This document shows, piece by piece, positions 54,712 to 64,000 of a DNA stretch of 64,000 bases (positions are counted from its first letter, which is position 1; each line of letters opens with the position of its first letter). The notes beneath the pieces were generated by a model. It ran no database searches. It was given only the letters and a program-made list of their open reading frames with translations, and was not told where the DNA came from. The translations under genes were made by a program, and so were the position numbers. The stretch spans positions 267,436 to 331,435 of the forward strand of contig NC_090150.1 of NCBI RefSeq assembly GCF_017916325.1. The letters are read 5' to 3'. The DNA is from Leishmania martiniquensis. Taxonomy: Eukaryota; Euglenozoa; Kinetoplastea; Trypanosomatida; Trypanosomatidae.

Positions 54712-57111
54712 TGTGGAGGCTCCCGTGAGGGCGCTCACTTGCAGCGAGAGAGAGAGAGGACGCGAAGGGGGGAGAAGGGGCCGGCGGTAAGACGGGGTGT
54801 GAGCACGGTGGCGCCGCGGCGCCACCTGCGCTATGACGTCCTTGCGAGGGCGCCAGCGGGAGAGAGAGAGGGAGAGTGAAAGAGCGAATGCTGCGCGCCC
54901 TCGCGTCTGCCTGTCGCCGGCCTCTGTTTCCCGTTGCCTTCCCGCGCGTGCGTGTGCGGCGCTGCTGACGCGCGCCCACACCCATCCCACCATACCCGCC
55001 GCGGGGCGCCGCTGCCGCTCTCTTTGCCGCGGGGCGCCGCTGCCGCTCTCTTTGCCGCGGCGTCCCTCTTCTTCTGCGCTGTTCGCCTCTCGGCTTCTCT
55101 GCTGTTCTGCTCGCCGCCCGTCCCCTCCCCTCTGCCGCTGCGGGCCCTCTCTCTCCTTCCTTTGCGTGCACCCGCCGCTGCACGTGTGCTCGTCTCCGTC
55201 GTCGCTGCTTCTGTCTCTGCTCTCTGTTCACTCTCTGTCCCCGCCGACGGCCGTTGTACGCTGCGTGTCCCCGAGCGTGCGCGTGCATGTGCCTCTCTTC
55301 CCTTTGTGCCGCTGTTGCCGCTTCCGTCTCTCTCTCTGTGCGTGCGTGCCGGCGAAGGGGCCGATGGAGAGACCGAAGGCACCAAGGCGGCAGCAGCCTA
55401 GCCAAGGGGCGGAGATGGCGCGTGCAGCGGCAGCGGGAGCCGCGCTGCGTGAGAGGTGTGCATACCCGCCGAGCCGCGAGCGTCGACACGAAAGCGAACG
55501 GAATCGAAAGTGGAGCATACACAAGCGCCCGACAAAAAAGGGCACACGAGTGCGCCATTTCGCCTCTCTCTCTCCTCTTGGCTCGCGTCTATCTCCGTTT
55601 CTTGCGTTCTGTTCATCTCACCCACCCCTCATGGGCTCTGAGTGTTTCTGCTTGCCTCACCGCCTGACTTTCACCAGTGAGTCGTCCAGACCCCATTTAT
55701 GCGCACTCTCCACTCTTTCCTGCACAACGCCTCGGCCCCCGCGGGCGTGTTTTCCAGTCGCCCCGCGTTTCCCCGCACGGTCGCCGCCGCCGCCCTCGAG
55801 CAGGGCCCTGCGCGTCGTTGGCTAGGATTGAGGCGTGCAGTCCGCGCAGGTGCCTCTGGCGCCGATCGCGCAGCACCCGTCGAGGCAGGGACGCGGAGGG
55901 ACGCCAAGCGTCTGTTGGGCGCATGGCCCGATCGGACGTCACGTGGTCCTTCCTGGCTGGTGAGGTGATAGCCGTGGCGCAACAGCAGCAGGTGAGTGAT
56001 GTGCTTCCACAAACATATATTTATATATTTATCTAGTTGCTGAGCTGCTCGTGGTGCAATGACCTGTAAAGCGAGTACCTCACTGCCCCCTGGCAGACGA
56101 GCACCGCAGAGCGTCACAGCAATGCAACATTAAGCAGTGCATAAGTGCGCACACAAACACGGCGCCGCTTCGCACACCTGCTCGCCTCCGCCTGAGGTGG
56201 CAGGCGCGTGCGCGAGGTGAGCTTCCCCTTGCTTCCTTTTATTGCTTCTCATGAGATCTTTGTGAGCGCATTCCTTTCCCCTCTCACTTGTGCTTCCGTT
56301 CTTCAACTCGCTCACGCCAACAGCGCCGTCGCCGCCACTGCTGCGCCCGCCGCCCCCCTCTCCGTCCCTCTCACCTCTGCTGCGAGGGAAGGGGCTGAGG
56401 GAGCGCCGGTCTCGTTGCGACCGCACAACGGCAGGGCTGTGCTCTGCGCGCTCTCGTGTGTCGGTGTATGTCCGAGCATGTGTGTCTCTCTGGCCACGCG
56501 CCTCCTCCTGTACTCACGTCTTTCGATGCTCCCCTCTCCTCTCTGCTGTACTTTGGCGCTGGCCTCGTGAAGGCTTCTCGGGCAAACGCGGTGGCGATGC
56601 GGGCCGACCGTTGGGAAGGGGGCGCAGCCACCCGCACATGAACGCCAGAAGCCCACATGCGCAGTCACGCGCACTCCCTCTCACATGCTGGTCGAGCACC
56701 GGACGGCGAGGCGCCGTCGGCATCTGTCTGTGCGCTGCGCGTAGCAGCTGTGGTGGCGCTGGGACCGCCGGAGAAGCTGCTCGGCAGCGCGAAGCCGCCG
56801 GAGCTGGTAGGCTGACGCTGCGCCCCTGCTGCGTGCGGCCGCGTCGAGTGCGTCGTGTGTGCTCGCTGTGGCCGCGGCGGGCGTGGCTGCTGGACGATGC
56901 GGGTGCGCGGCCAGCGCTGGCAGCGGCGAGGGTGTGCTGTACCGAAACGCCGTACACACGTATGTGAGCGGCATCTTGCTCAGCTCTGCGAAGGAGGCCA
57001 TGGGGTGGGGGGCGGCGCAACGGTGGAGGGCAGCAGCCTGGACAAGGCTTGCGGCGCCGCAGTTAGCGACTACCAGACCTGCCATATCATCTCTGAGGTG
57101 CCCGTGGCCGC
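54712..57111 (+). other. 3' half of amastin unit 2
   Basis: Equivalent of 49254-51639: GC/CT-rich 3'UTR, the AT-rich patch near 56013-56036, and the coding-like dead-gene fragment at about 56659-57111. Includes the expanded GC-rich short repeat at about 55000-55062. Confidence 0.5.
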
Positions 57112-57972
57112 ATGTCCCCGGCAGCGGGGGCGCCGAAGAAAGAGAGCGCGTGCCCCGCTGAGCCGCAGGGAGGAGCGGGTGCCGCCATCACGGGCGCTGC
57201 GGCCTCGGCCGTTGGGTGGCGGGCTCCGCCCTTGACTGTAGTAGGTGAAGAACGCGGCCGCATTCGGGGACGGCTCATCTTGTGCTCGGGGGGGGGGGGG
57301 GGGCAGGCGAGCAGACCGGCGGAGCGCTCTGTGCAGCGCAGATGAGGAGTGAGGGACGTGGACAGCGTCGTACCGGCAGGGCTTTGCGCGAGCCGTGAAG
57401 CGTTGCGAATGATGGCCGCCGCGCTCGCCGGCCACCCCTCTACCACGCCGCGCGACCTGCCACGAATGCGGAAGCTCATGCGTGGATGGGCGGTATGCGG
57501 CTTGCAGGCACGCGCCGAGCAGCGCAGCCGGCGGCGGTGGAGGCAGCTGGCCGGCTCAGCGCCAGTCCCACCCAGGCCGGAGCCGAGGGCGCCCCTCCTC
57601 GCTCAGTCTTGTGGGGCTGCCGGGGCCGCGTGCGACGGCAGGGCGAAGCCGGTCGGCATCGGGGAGAAGACCGCCACGTAACGGCGCACGGAATCAGCGT
57701 GATGCCGGGCGACGGGGGCGTTGCAATGGGAGGCGGCAACTACTCTCGATGCGGTGGCGCTGCTTGCTGCGTGGCTCATCGCTGGCCGTGCTGCGGGCGA
57801 GTGTGCAGGGCGGGCAGGGCAAGCGGTGCCGGTGCACCGCGGCGAGCACACCACGCGCGCATCACGCCGATGACGGCGGCCGACGCGGTGCGCGGCGCAT
57901 ATGTGGCCCTCTCCTCCATTCTTGCCTGCGCCTGTTGGGGCTGCGGCCCCACCTTCATGCGGGCGGCGTGAC
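57112..57972 (+). pseudogene. Decayed gene in truncated unit 3 (possibly tuzin)
   Basis: Third copy of the remnant at 46179-47033, carrying a run of 16 G where the others have 10 and 11. The frame is again interrupted soon after the run, with a stop at 57343-57345 when read from upstream. Confidence 0.5.
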
Positions 57973-58021
57973 TGCCCTTGCGGCTGTGTGAGTCGCCCTT
58001 GCCATGGGCAATGCACGGCAC
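57112..58021 (+). repeat. Tandem repeat unit 3, truncated (910 bp)
   Basis: Identity with units 1 and 2 runs from atgtccccggcagcg at 57112 to atgcacggcac at 58021 and then stops; the following sequence is unique. It therefore lacks the amastin gene and marks the downstream edge of the array. Its poly-G run is 16 long (57288-57303). Confidence 0.93.
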
Positions 58022-58651
58022 AGCGAGGTGCGACCACTCATGTCGTAGGGCGGGGGACTCTGCCCGCTTGTCTGTCTCGAAGCGTTGAATCGGCGCCGTC
58101 TTTCTGCTCTGTTGTGAAAAGCGAGCTGTTCTTTTTTTTCGGGGAGGGTCCTTTTGTGAGCGGCCTGGCTGCACACACAGACACACACACACACGTCGAA
58201 TCTACGGCGGCGACTATGTCGCGCATGTGCCCTGTAGCACCCGACAGCAATGCCTCCTAACGCCCCTCTTCCCTATGCGTCCATCTCCCTCTCTCCCCGC
58301 CCCACCCGCCCACCCCCCTTGTCGCTTACACGGACACATACACGCAGGAGAGGAAATTATTTACGCACATCACGTACAACGTCTAACAGTGAACGAAAGC
58401 GAAGTGAGCGATAGGAGAACGACTGTTGCAGCCTCTCCATCCTAAGGTGAGCCAAGGAGTGGTAACGTGAGGGAATCCACAAAACTAATCTAACGGTAAG
58501 GAACGGATAGCGCACAAGAGTTGTCTGTCTGTCTCGCACCCACACGCGCACTCACCAACTCTGTGTGTGCGCGCGCGTGTCGCTTCTTCAGGCTCTCTCC
58601 TCTTCTTTCAAAATTTTTGTTCGTGCTACAGTCTCCCCTACACAAACGGTC
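58022..58651 (+). other. Spacer between the array and paralogue B
   Basis: Unique sequence after the array edge, with a (CA)n tract near 58175-58193 and a pyrimidine stretch. Candidate splice acceptors for the next gene are the AGs at 58590-58591 and 58629-58630. No gene seen. Confidence 0.5.
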
Positions 58652-60403
58652 ATGCACGTCACGAACCGCTACACCAGCAAGTCGCATGCCACAGCGGCGA
58701 CTGGCGGTTGTGACGATACAGCCGGCGGCTCAGGCCGCGGCGACGCACAGAACACGACCGCGAGCTCGGACTGGAGCGTGAGGCCGTCCGACGACCCGGC
58801 AGTCGAGATGACATCGGTGCAGACGAACAGCTTATCTCGCCTCAATCCTGCAGCCGCACCGTTCAGCTTCACAGGTGTGGGGGCGGCTGCCGCAGCAGCA
58901 GCAGCAGCAGCGTCCGGTGGCGATATGAGCGGAGGCGGCAGCGTGCCATCTCCGCATCACCACACTGGCATACCCGCACAAGCGGGCATCGATGGCGGGG
59001 CGTCTGGTATGCCCGGTGGGAGCCGTGGGCTGAGTAGTATGCTCAACAGCAAAGCGGCCGGGGGCAGTATGGACGTGAACAGCCCCAACTCCTACAGCAT
59101 GATTCAGGCGCAGGGCATGATGGGCATGATGCCGTTCATGATGGCTAGTGGTGGCGCCGGCGGTGCTGGACACGGTATCATGGGTGGTGGCCGCATGGGA
59201 GCCGGCAGCCCGAGCAGCTTCCTTCCTCCTCCCGGCGAGGATACCGACCAGCAGGAGCTTATGCGGCTACAGCAGACGAACTACCGCGTGAAGATGCTGC
59301 CGCCACCGCTGACGTACGAGATGCATCGCAAGATCTGGTCTAGGAACGAGTACGGCGATGACGACAACGACGAGGATGACATGCACGCCCACGGTTACGG
59401 CGGAGCTGGTGGCAACATCGATCAGGAGCACGAGAGCAGCGGCGGGGGCAGCATTGCGAACGAGGACCCCATCGATAAAGAGCAGCGCCTGGAGGCATAC
59501 AGGCAAATCATGCTGCGCTGGTACAGCCACATCCACGTCCTGGAGGGGAAGCCGGAGGTGGCGAAGCGCCTTGTTCGCGTACGTCGGGGCTGCCCCAGCA
59601 TGGAGGAGGTCGTGTACAGCCTCACCCACCCGCAGCAGCCAGGCGTCTCCGCGGAGTCGGAGGCGGGCGGTGACGATGAATCCACCCCCACATCGGTCCC
59701 GCCACCGCCGCTGGCCGCCGCTGCCACGGCGCGCCGCGGTCCGGATGGGATGCCGGACCTGGAAGAGATCCTCGCCACGTGGTCTTTGCGCTGTTGGAAC
59801 TGGTGGCAGGAGACCGTGAAGCGGAAGCCGCGGCGTGCCCGCAAGCAGGGCGAGCTTCCAATGGGAGGTGGCAATGGAGCGCTGGGCACGGGCATGCCGA
59901 CGTCGGCCTCGGCCTTGGCATTGGCCGGCCTGATCAATGACGGCGTTCTTCCACACGACCCATCCTCACGAAGCATGGATTTGGTCGATGCCGCCGCGCC
60001 CCCGTTGCCACCGAACTTGGCTGGGGGGGGTGGGGGCGCCTACACGCACCCGGGCCCGTACGCGCACCACGACGTCCCCGCGACAGCTGCAGGCGTGCCC
60101 ATAGTTCCGTCCTACAAGTCATTCACCGACCTCTCTGAGGAGGGCTTGGAGGGCCCAGCTGCCGCATCGGGGTCCTTCGGCCATTACTCACCTCATCTCA
60201 ACGGTGGGGGTGCCTTTGCGCCTTCGCAGCAGCAGCAGCGATCGCACCCGGCACCCCCTCACGACGCCACCCCGGCGGCGCCGATGTTCCACATGAACGG
60301 TTCTCGCGCTACGGCACTGCGCGGGGCGTCTGAGGACTTCTTAGAGAACGATCACCTCACCCTCGCCTTCACCACTGAGCTCCTCAAGTCGCTGGAGGAA
60401 TAG
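58652..60403 (+). CDS. Gly/Ala-rich protein with W-rich helical domain (583 aa), paralogue B
   Basis: The start is the first in-frame ATG, 58652 (MHVTNRYTSKSHATAATGG). The N-terminal 200 residues are Gly/Ser/Ala/Met-rich. The ordered domain shows three blocks shared with the product of 40523-42619: YRVKMLPPPLTYEMHRKIW (211-229), IMLRWYSHIHVLEGKPEVAK (286-305) and LATWSLRCWNWWQETVKR (374-391). An acidic Asp/Glu-rich loop and a Pro/Ala-rich linker separate the blocks, making the domain longer than in paralogue A. A basic stretch follows (KRKPRRARKQ). The C-terminal part is Gly/Pro/Gln-rich and ends in an acidic helix (LTLAFTTELLKSLEE). Unlike A it lacks a clear RGG tract. Function unknown; RNA-related by analogy with A only. 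Confidence 0.88.
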   Translation: MHVTNRYTSKSHATAATGGCDDTAGGSGRGDAQNTTASSDWSVRPSDDPAVEMTSVQTNSLSRLNPAAAPFSFTGVGAAAAAAAAAASGGDMSGGGSVPSPHHHTGIPAQAGIDGGASGMPGGSRGLSSMLNSKAAGGSMDVNSPNSYSMIQAQGMMGMMPFMMASGGAGGAGHGIMGGGRMGAGSPSSFLPPPGEDTDQQELMRLQQTNYRVKMLPPPLTYEMHRKIWSRNEYGDDDNDEDDMHAHGYGGAGGNIDQEHESSGGGSIANEDPIDKEQRLEAYRQIMLRWYSHIHVLEGKPEVAKRLVRVRRGCPSMEEVVYSLTHPQQPGVSAESEAGGDDESTPTSVPPPPLAAAATARRGPDGMPDLEEILATWSLRCWNWWQETVKRKPRRARKQGELPMGGGNGALGTGMPTSASALALAGLINDGVLPHDPSSRSMDLVDAAAPPLPPNLAGGGGGAYTHPGPYAHHDVPATAAGVPIVPSYKSFTDLSEEGLEGPAAASGSFGHYSPHLNGGGAFAPSQQQQRSHPAPPHDATPAAPMFHMNGSRATALRGASEDFLENDHLTLAFTTELLKSLEE

Positions 60404-61201
60404 TGAGAAGAGACAGAAATGCTTCAGATACCCGAGCACGCAGGAAGGCACTTGGTGAGTCGACAACGTGCTGCGTTGGGATAGCGGCGTTGGTGGTGGA
60501 CGAGGATCGGGGGAGCGAGCCAGAGAGAGATAGCAAAGAGGGGGATGTGGCGTGTTTGGCATCAAAATAAAGACGAGTGAGCATCATAAGTTGGCTGTCT
60601 CTTCTTCTCTCGCTTGTCGTTATGGGACGTAAACAATCGATAAAAACTTATTTCCGAGCGTCCGTTGGTGTGTGTGTGTGTAAAAGTGTAAATCTGCTAG
60701 AGCAGTGCGACCATCCCCCCTCTCTCTCTGCCCTTCCCCCCTCCCCTCCCCTCTCCTCTCCTCTCCATCGTCACGTGCATCTACACACCCGCATCGATGT
60801 CGTCTCGTGCCTCCCCACGCGTTCGCCGGAAGGCCCTCTCTTTGCTGTTGCTGCTGTTGTTATGCTGCTCGGGGCGGTGTGCGGTCTCCTCCCTCCGAAC
60901 AGAGGAAACCTGCGAGCGCACAGCGCCAAGGACGGCACCCCTTCACCTCCCTCATCCGCTCACCACTCCCGACAGCCCCCATCTCCCCTTCTTCTCCCCC
61001 ACCCCCTCACTTTTATGAGCGTCTCTCTGGATTACAGAAATGTTCTGTCGTTTCCCTTCATATTTATTTCTATTATTATGATGTGCGTATTTCTGTTTGT
61101 GCGTGTGTGTTTGCCAGGCAGGAGGTTAGCTGACTCGTTGATGCTTCGTCTGTCATGATGTCGCTAGGCGTGCGAGGTGGTGGAATAAGACGAGAGCATC
61201 A
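60404..61201 (+). other. 3'UTR and spacer before the mobile element
   Basis: About 0.8 kb with CT-rich tracts (60716-60770, 60960-61010) and an AT-rich patch (61060-61085). A small open frame at 60797 resembling a signal peptide was considered and rejected. No gene seen. Confidence 0.5.
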
Positions 61202-61542
61202 GCCGTGCGTCGTCCCAGCGTGCCACGGGCCGCGTGAGGAGGAGTCGAGTGCTGATCAGACAGAGCGGATCGCGGAATGGGTGCGCCCGCATGAAAAAGG
61301 GGGACGACCGTCGCGGTGGGAAGAAGGGGGAGAGAGCGTGTGCTCCCCTCCCCCCGCCCCGCCCATGCGAGCACAAATGTGAAGGCCTTCAATGCTCTCT
61401 CCCCTCCTCATCCCCTTTTCGTCACGTGCGCCTCTTTTGTTTGGGGGGAGTGCGGCAGAGAAACTCTCGGGCGAAAGCGGCAGGGCCCTGCAGCCGCATC
61501 ATAGCCTGCCATAGCCGCCCCCCTTCTTGCCCATCTGTCAAT

Positions 61543-62796
61543 CATGCCGAGAGGCAGCCACGTCGGGACAGACGAGCCCGTCCCGGGGTGCATACGGTAG
61601 CGCATCGCAAGGAGACGAGTCTCTGACGGACGCGGGGACCGCTCCCCGAGAGGAGGGCGGACGCCCTCGGAGCTGAGAAACACCGAGGCGGCGACCAGCG
61701 CGACAGCGGTGAAAACGGCTGTAGGACCCAACGGCGGCAAGGAAGCGCGTGATGCTGTCCGGCTCGAAGACGAGGGCCTCACAAGCGCTTAGAAGTACCT
61801 GCCGCGGCTGGGGAAACGGCTACGGGCGTAGCACCTCGGTGACGTGAAACCAAAGGCGAGGCCAAGCAGCACCTGCTGATCGGCTTCATTGCTCTGGCGA
61901 CGCACGTCACAAGCCTCCCGGTAGGCGCAGCGATTGCGGCCTACACTATCCTCCCGGGTGCGGTCGAGGTGTACGTGGTGGTACGTCTCCCTCCGTGGCA
62001 ATGAAAGCTCCAGGAGTTGAGTAGCCCGTCTACTTCCACTGGGAATCGGCAGAACGTCAACATGAGGAGGGTGCGACAGGGTGCCGTGCTGGTGGCGCGT
62101 GAGGCGAGCGTTTACGTCTCTCGGCAAGGGAAAGTAAAGAGCTTGAGCTTCAATGGCGCCCGGAGGTGACGCCGAGCTGGGCCGGCGGCGCGACCGACGA
62201 GAAGACCTCGAGCGCCACACGGCGAAAGCGATTACCAGGAGCGAGCAAGCCCATCGCGCTTGGGAAGATTCGCACCTCTCCATCGCGCAGACCAGCAGCA
62301 GGGTCCTAGAGAAGGCGAAGCACTTGGCATACAAGGCTCTGCAGCACAGCAGCTCCCGAGAAAGGAGTGCGAATCACGCCCGTCAGCCCCGCTGCGGGTG
62401 GAGGAGATGCAGAGGACCTACAGGGAGCTCTGCCGCACCCACCCGCGCGCCGCGCTCTTCCTGAGGCTGGCGTGGCACTACGCCGCACGAGCGGGTGACC
62501 TGAGGACACTCCTGAGAAGGGACGTGCACATCTCCACACTCTCGGAGAGCTCGCCGACGGCCTCAGTGAGTATCACGATCCGCTATGGAAAGGGTGCGAG
62601 GTTCCGCGGGCCCTATGCGATAGGGACGCGATTGCAGCGAGAGGACGCGGCCCTGCTGCTGAAGCTGGTGAGGAGCCGAGGCCCAACGCCGCGCCGCGTG
62701 AACCTTGCAGCGGCCCCCCCTCCCCCGTCCATCCGGAAGGGCGCCGCACGCTACTCGGCAGCGAGCAGTCAGAGGAGGAAGTGCTCCTCTGTTTGA
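61543..62796 (+). pseudogene. Tyrosine recombinase remnant of the element
   Basis: A coding-like frame begins at the ATG at 61543 (MPRGSHVGTDEPVPG) and is cut by several in-frame stops and by a frame change between about 62150 and 62360 (that part reads LERHTAKAITRSEQAHRAWE in frame 2), then returns to frame 1. The best-preserved part, from about 62400, holds ALFLRLAWHYAARAGDLRTL, where the Arg of ARAGDLR lies in the position of the family's first catalytic Arg, and ITIRYGKGARFRGPYAI, matching the beta-hairpin with the conserved Lys. The C-terminal His-x-x-Arg and Tyr motifs are not found before the frame ends at 62796, so it cannot be active. Confidence 0.6.
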
Positions 62797-63164
62797 CCAT
62801 TATGGCCCCGACTGTGGCCGCCTACGAGGATGGCACGTACGACGCCATCCGCCTGACGGACGCGTCGGCCAACGGGTGGGGGGCGGTGGTGCGGTATGCG
62901 AACGGCACCACCGACGCCCTGCAGCAGAGGTGGGTCACGGACTTGCACCCGAACGGTCGCGTCGGCGAAGGCCCACCACGCACGCGGGTGCCGGACCCGC
63001 TGCCGAGCGACGAATACTTCACCGCCAAGCACTCGGCGCACACAGATCCACGGGCGGCGATGTTGTGCCTGCAGTACCTGGTGGCGCACGGGCTGCTCGT
63101 GAGGAGATGCTCGGCACGTGAAATGTTGAAACCAGCGTGGCAGAGGCCGCTAATCGGCCTTTGA
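62721..63164 (+). pseudogene. Retroelement RNase H remnant
   Basis: Open in frame 0 to the stop at 63162-63164. The motif IRLTDASANGWGAVVRYANG matches the first catalytic Asp motif of retroelement RNase H (D-A-S-x-x-G-x-G-A-V). EYFTAKHSAHTDPRAAML, about 45 residues later, fits the Ser/His-Glu/Asp-x-x-A block of DIRS-type RNase H, here with Asp in place of the usual Glu. No reverse transcriptase motifs (such as YxDD) occur upstream. It is a fragment of the element's RT-RNase H protein. Confidence 0.6.
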
Positions 63165-63167
63165 GCA

Positions 63168-63798
63168 TCCTCGGCTCGATGGCACGTGAAGGAGGGCCGC
63201 AGCGGTCTTGGAAGGCGATGTGTGTCTGCGAGCCCTTTCTTTCGATCCCCTTCCCTGTGTCACCACCGCTAGCACCCTCCTCCTCTTCTCCTCCATCCAC
63301 TTCCACAAGCGGACGAGGCGAGGGGTGATGCGCTGGAGCACGTCCATTACGCGCTCCACTTCACCACCACCACCACGGCCGCGAGTCACTCACGCCTCAC
63401 TCCATCACAGCTCCTCCACCCTCAACAGCAACCCCCGTAGGTGATCCGCCGCAGCGAAGCGCCCAACTAAACGAAGTAGAAAAAATATATATGTCCGTGA
63501 GGAATCTGTGTGCGATGTGCGGAAAGCGGACATCTCTTCTCTCCACACACGTGACTGGCGATCGCCGCACTTCCATGGTGCATCCATTCCTCCCTCCTCC
63601 TCCACCCCCCACTTCATCCGTCTATGCTGTTGGCACTCTGTGACTGATGCGTTTCTTTCTCCACGTATACCTGGTCTGTACGTCACCCTACCGTCCTCTT
63701 CGCCCCGCCTCACTTTGTGTGTGTGTGTGTGTGGATGCGGTCACCTGCATCTGTACTCAGCTCACTCCCTCCCTCACCCAGTCAGCATTGTCATCGTC
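63168..63798 (+). other. Spacer before the IPI1-like gene
   Basis: UTR-like, C/T-rich sequence with a (GT)n run at 63717-63732 and candidate splice acceptor AGs at 63759-63760 and 63780-63781. No gene seen. Confidence 0.5.
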
Positions 63799-64000
63799 AT
63801 GGTGCGCACCCGCGAGAAGAAGTCAAAGGGCGACAGCGCCTTCACGAAGCGCAAGCAGAAGGTAGGGCGCAAGAAGCTCGCCCCTGCCACGGCCACGCGG
63901 GCAGAGGTGCATGCCCGAACCTTGCGCCTCGTCACCTCCACTGCGATGTCTGCTGCCATGGCGTCACCGCACGTAAAGGACCCGGCGGCCCATCCTGCAT
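63799..64000 (+). CDS. N-terminus of an IPI1/TEX10-like ribosome biogenesis protein (partial)
   Basis: ATG at 63799 follows a pyrimidine tract and AG. The 67 visible codons encode MVRTREKKSKGDSAFTKRKQ, then KVGRKKLAPATATRAEVHAR. The arrangement of a basic N-terminus, K-x-K-x-K-V-G-(K/R)-K-K-x-x-P-x-x-x-T and a downstream R-x-L-x-L corresponds to the conserved start of IPI1 (yeast) and TEX10 (human). That protein belongs to the Rix1 complex, which acts in the nucleus on the late pre-60S ribosomal particle and in ITS2 processing. The rest lies beyond the window, so the family call rests only on this short motif. Confidence 0.65.
   Translation, partial: MVRTREKKSKGDSAFTKRKQKVGRKKLAPATATRAEVHARTLRLVTSTAMSAAMASPHVKDPAAHPA

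Larger units (their letters stand above)
51640..57111 (+). repeat. Tandem repeat unit 2 (amastin unit, 5472 bp)
   Basis: Second complete copy, 11 bp longer than unit 1. Differences seen include G11 instead of G10 at 51816-51826, one-base changes in several C and G runs, a two-base change in a CT run, and a rearranged GC-rich short repeat at about 55000-55062. Coding sequence of the amastin is unchanged. Confidence 0.95.
61202..63167 (+). mobile_element. Degenerate tyrosine-recombinase retroelement (DIRS/VIPER/TATE-like)
   Basis: The left end is set by the 520-bp segment shared with 30579-31098. It is followed by broken coding sequence with a tyrosine-recombinase core and then an RNase H domain of the retroelement type. 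Recombinase plus RNase H in one unit is diagnostic of DIRS-group elements; trypanosomatid members include VIPER and the TATE elements described from Leishmania (Viannia). The reverse transcriptase that should precede the RNase H is missing, apparently through an internal deletion that also removed the recombinase C-terminus. The right end is uncertain. Confidence 0.65.

Noticed and set aside
60797..61018. 73-codon frame with a signal-peptide-like start
   Set aside because: There is no AG between the upstream pyrimidine tract and the ATG, so the start codon would not be in the spliced mRNA. The downstream part is low complexity.
61789..62334. 181-codon minus-strand frame inside the element
   Set aside because: Antisense to the recombinase remnant; every supported gene is on the + strand and the + strand reading has recognisable motifs.
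40..63798. Strand-switch region or RNA polymerase II start
   Set aside because: No change of coding strand occurs anywhere in the window, so no divergent or convergent switch is present.
1..64000. CRISPR arrays, operons with ribosome binding sites, tRNA or rRNA genes
   Set aside because: The window is eukaryotic in layout. The only regular repeats are microsatellites and the 5.46-kb tandem units, and no RNA gene could be recognised by eye.

Overview
The window looks like nuclear DNA of a trypanosomatid, most probably Leishmania or a close relative. Every supported gene lies on the + strand, no introns are visible, and the genes are separated by 0.6-6 kb of pyrimidine-rich sequence packed with (CA)n, (GT)n, (TA)n and CT tracts. 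That is the layout of a trypanosomatid polycistronic transcription unit, where mRNAs are made by trans-splicing (polypyrimidine tract plus AG) and upstream polyadenylation, and where expression is set mainly through UTRs. Amastin genes, SIDER-like repeats in 3'UTRs and relics of a tyrosine-recombinase retroelement all fit this assignment. The species cannot be fixed from the sequence alone.

Left part (1-42.6 kb). In order: a coiled-coil protein (85-1860); a cysteine-rich secreted or GPI-anchored surface protein (3824-4786); a divergent signal peptidase complex subunit 3 (6870-7829); a small basic hypothetical protein (8399-9088); a large C-terminally membrane-anchored low-complexity protein (10998-14423); a SEC14/CRAL-TRIO lipid-transfer-type protein (15636-17204); a hypothetical protein with a dsRBD-like C-terminus (19278-20639); a decayed gene (about 21120-22352); a large low-complexity coiled-coil protein (25407-28961); a possible 76-residue small protein (29793-30023); a six-blade kelch protein (32080-36114); and an RGG/polyQ protein with a tryptophan-rich helical domain (40523-42619).

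Right part (42.6-64 kb). A tandem array has two complete units of about 5.46 kb and a third truncated one. Each complete unit carries one amastin gene (48729-49253 and 54187-54711, identical proteins) and a decayed gene that may be a former tuzin. After the array comes a second tryptophan-rich-domain protein (58652-60403), a paralogue of the one before the array. It is followed by a degenerate DIRS/VIPER/TATE-like element with tyrosine-recombinase and RNase H remains (61202 to about 63164), and by the start of an IPI1/TEX10-like ribosome-biogenesis gene (63799 to the window edge).

Repeats. A 386-bp SIDER2-like repeat occurs twice (5048 and 17452, one mismatch), with a diverged relative near 37040. 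A 520-bp segment at the left end of the recombinase element is duplicated at 30579-31098. The neighbouring genes do not form an obvious pathway, which is normal for trypanosomatid units. No clearly new system is visible. The observations most worth following up are the paralogous W-rich proteins flanking the amastin array, the recombinase element relic and its solo fragment, and the poly-G length differences inside the decayed gene of the array.
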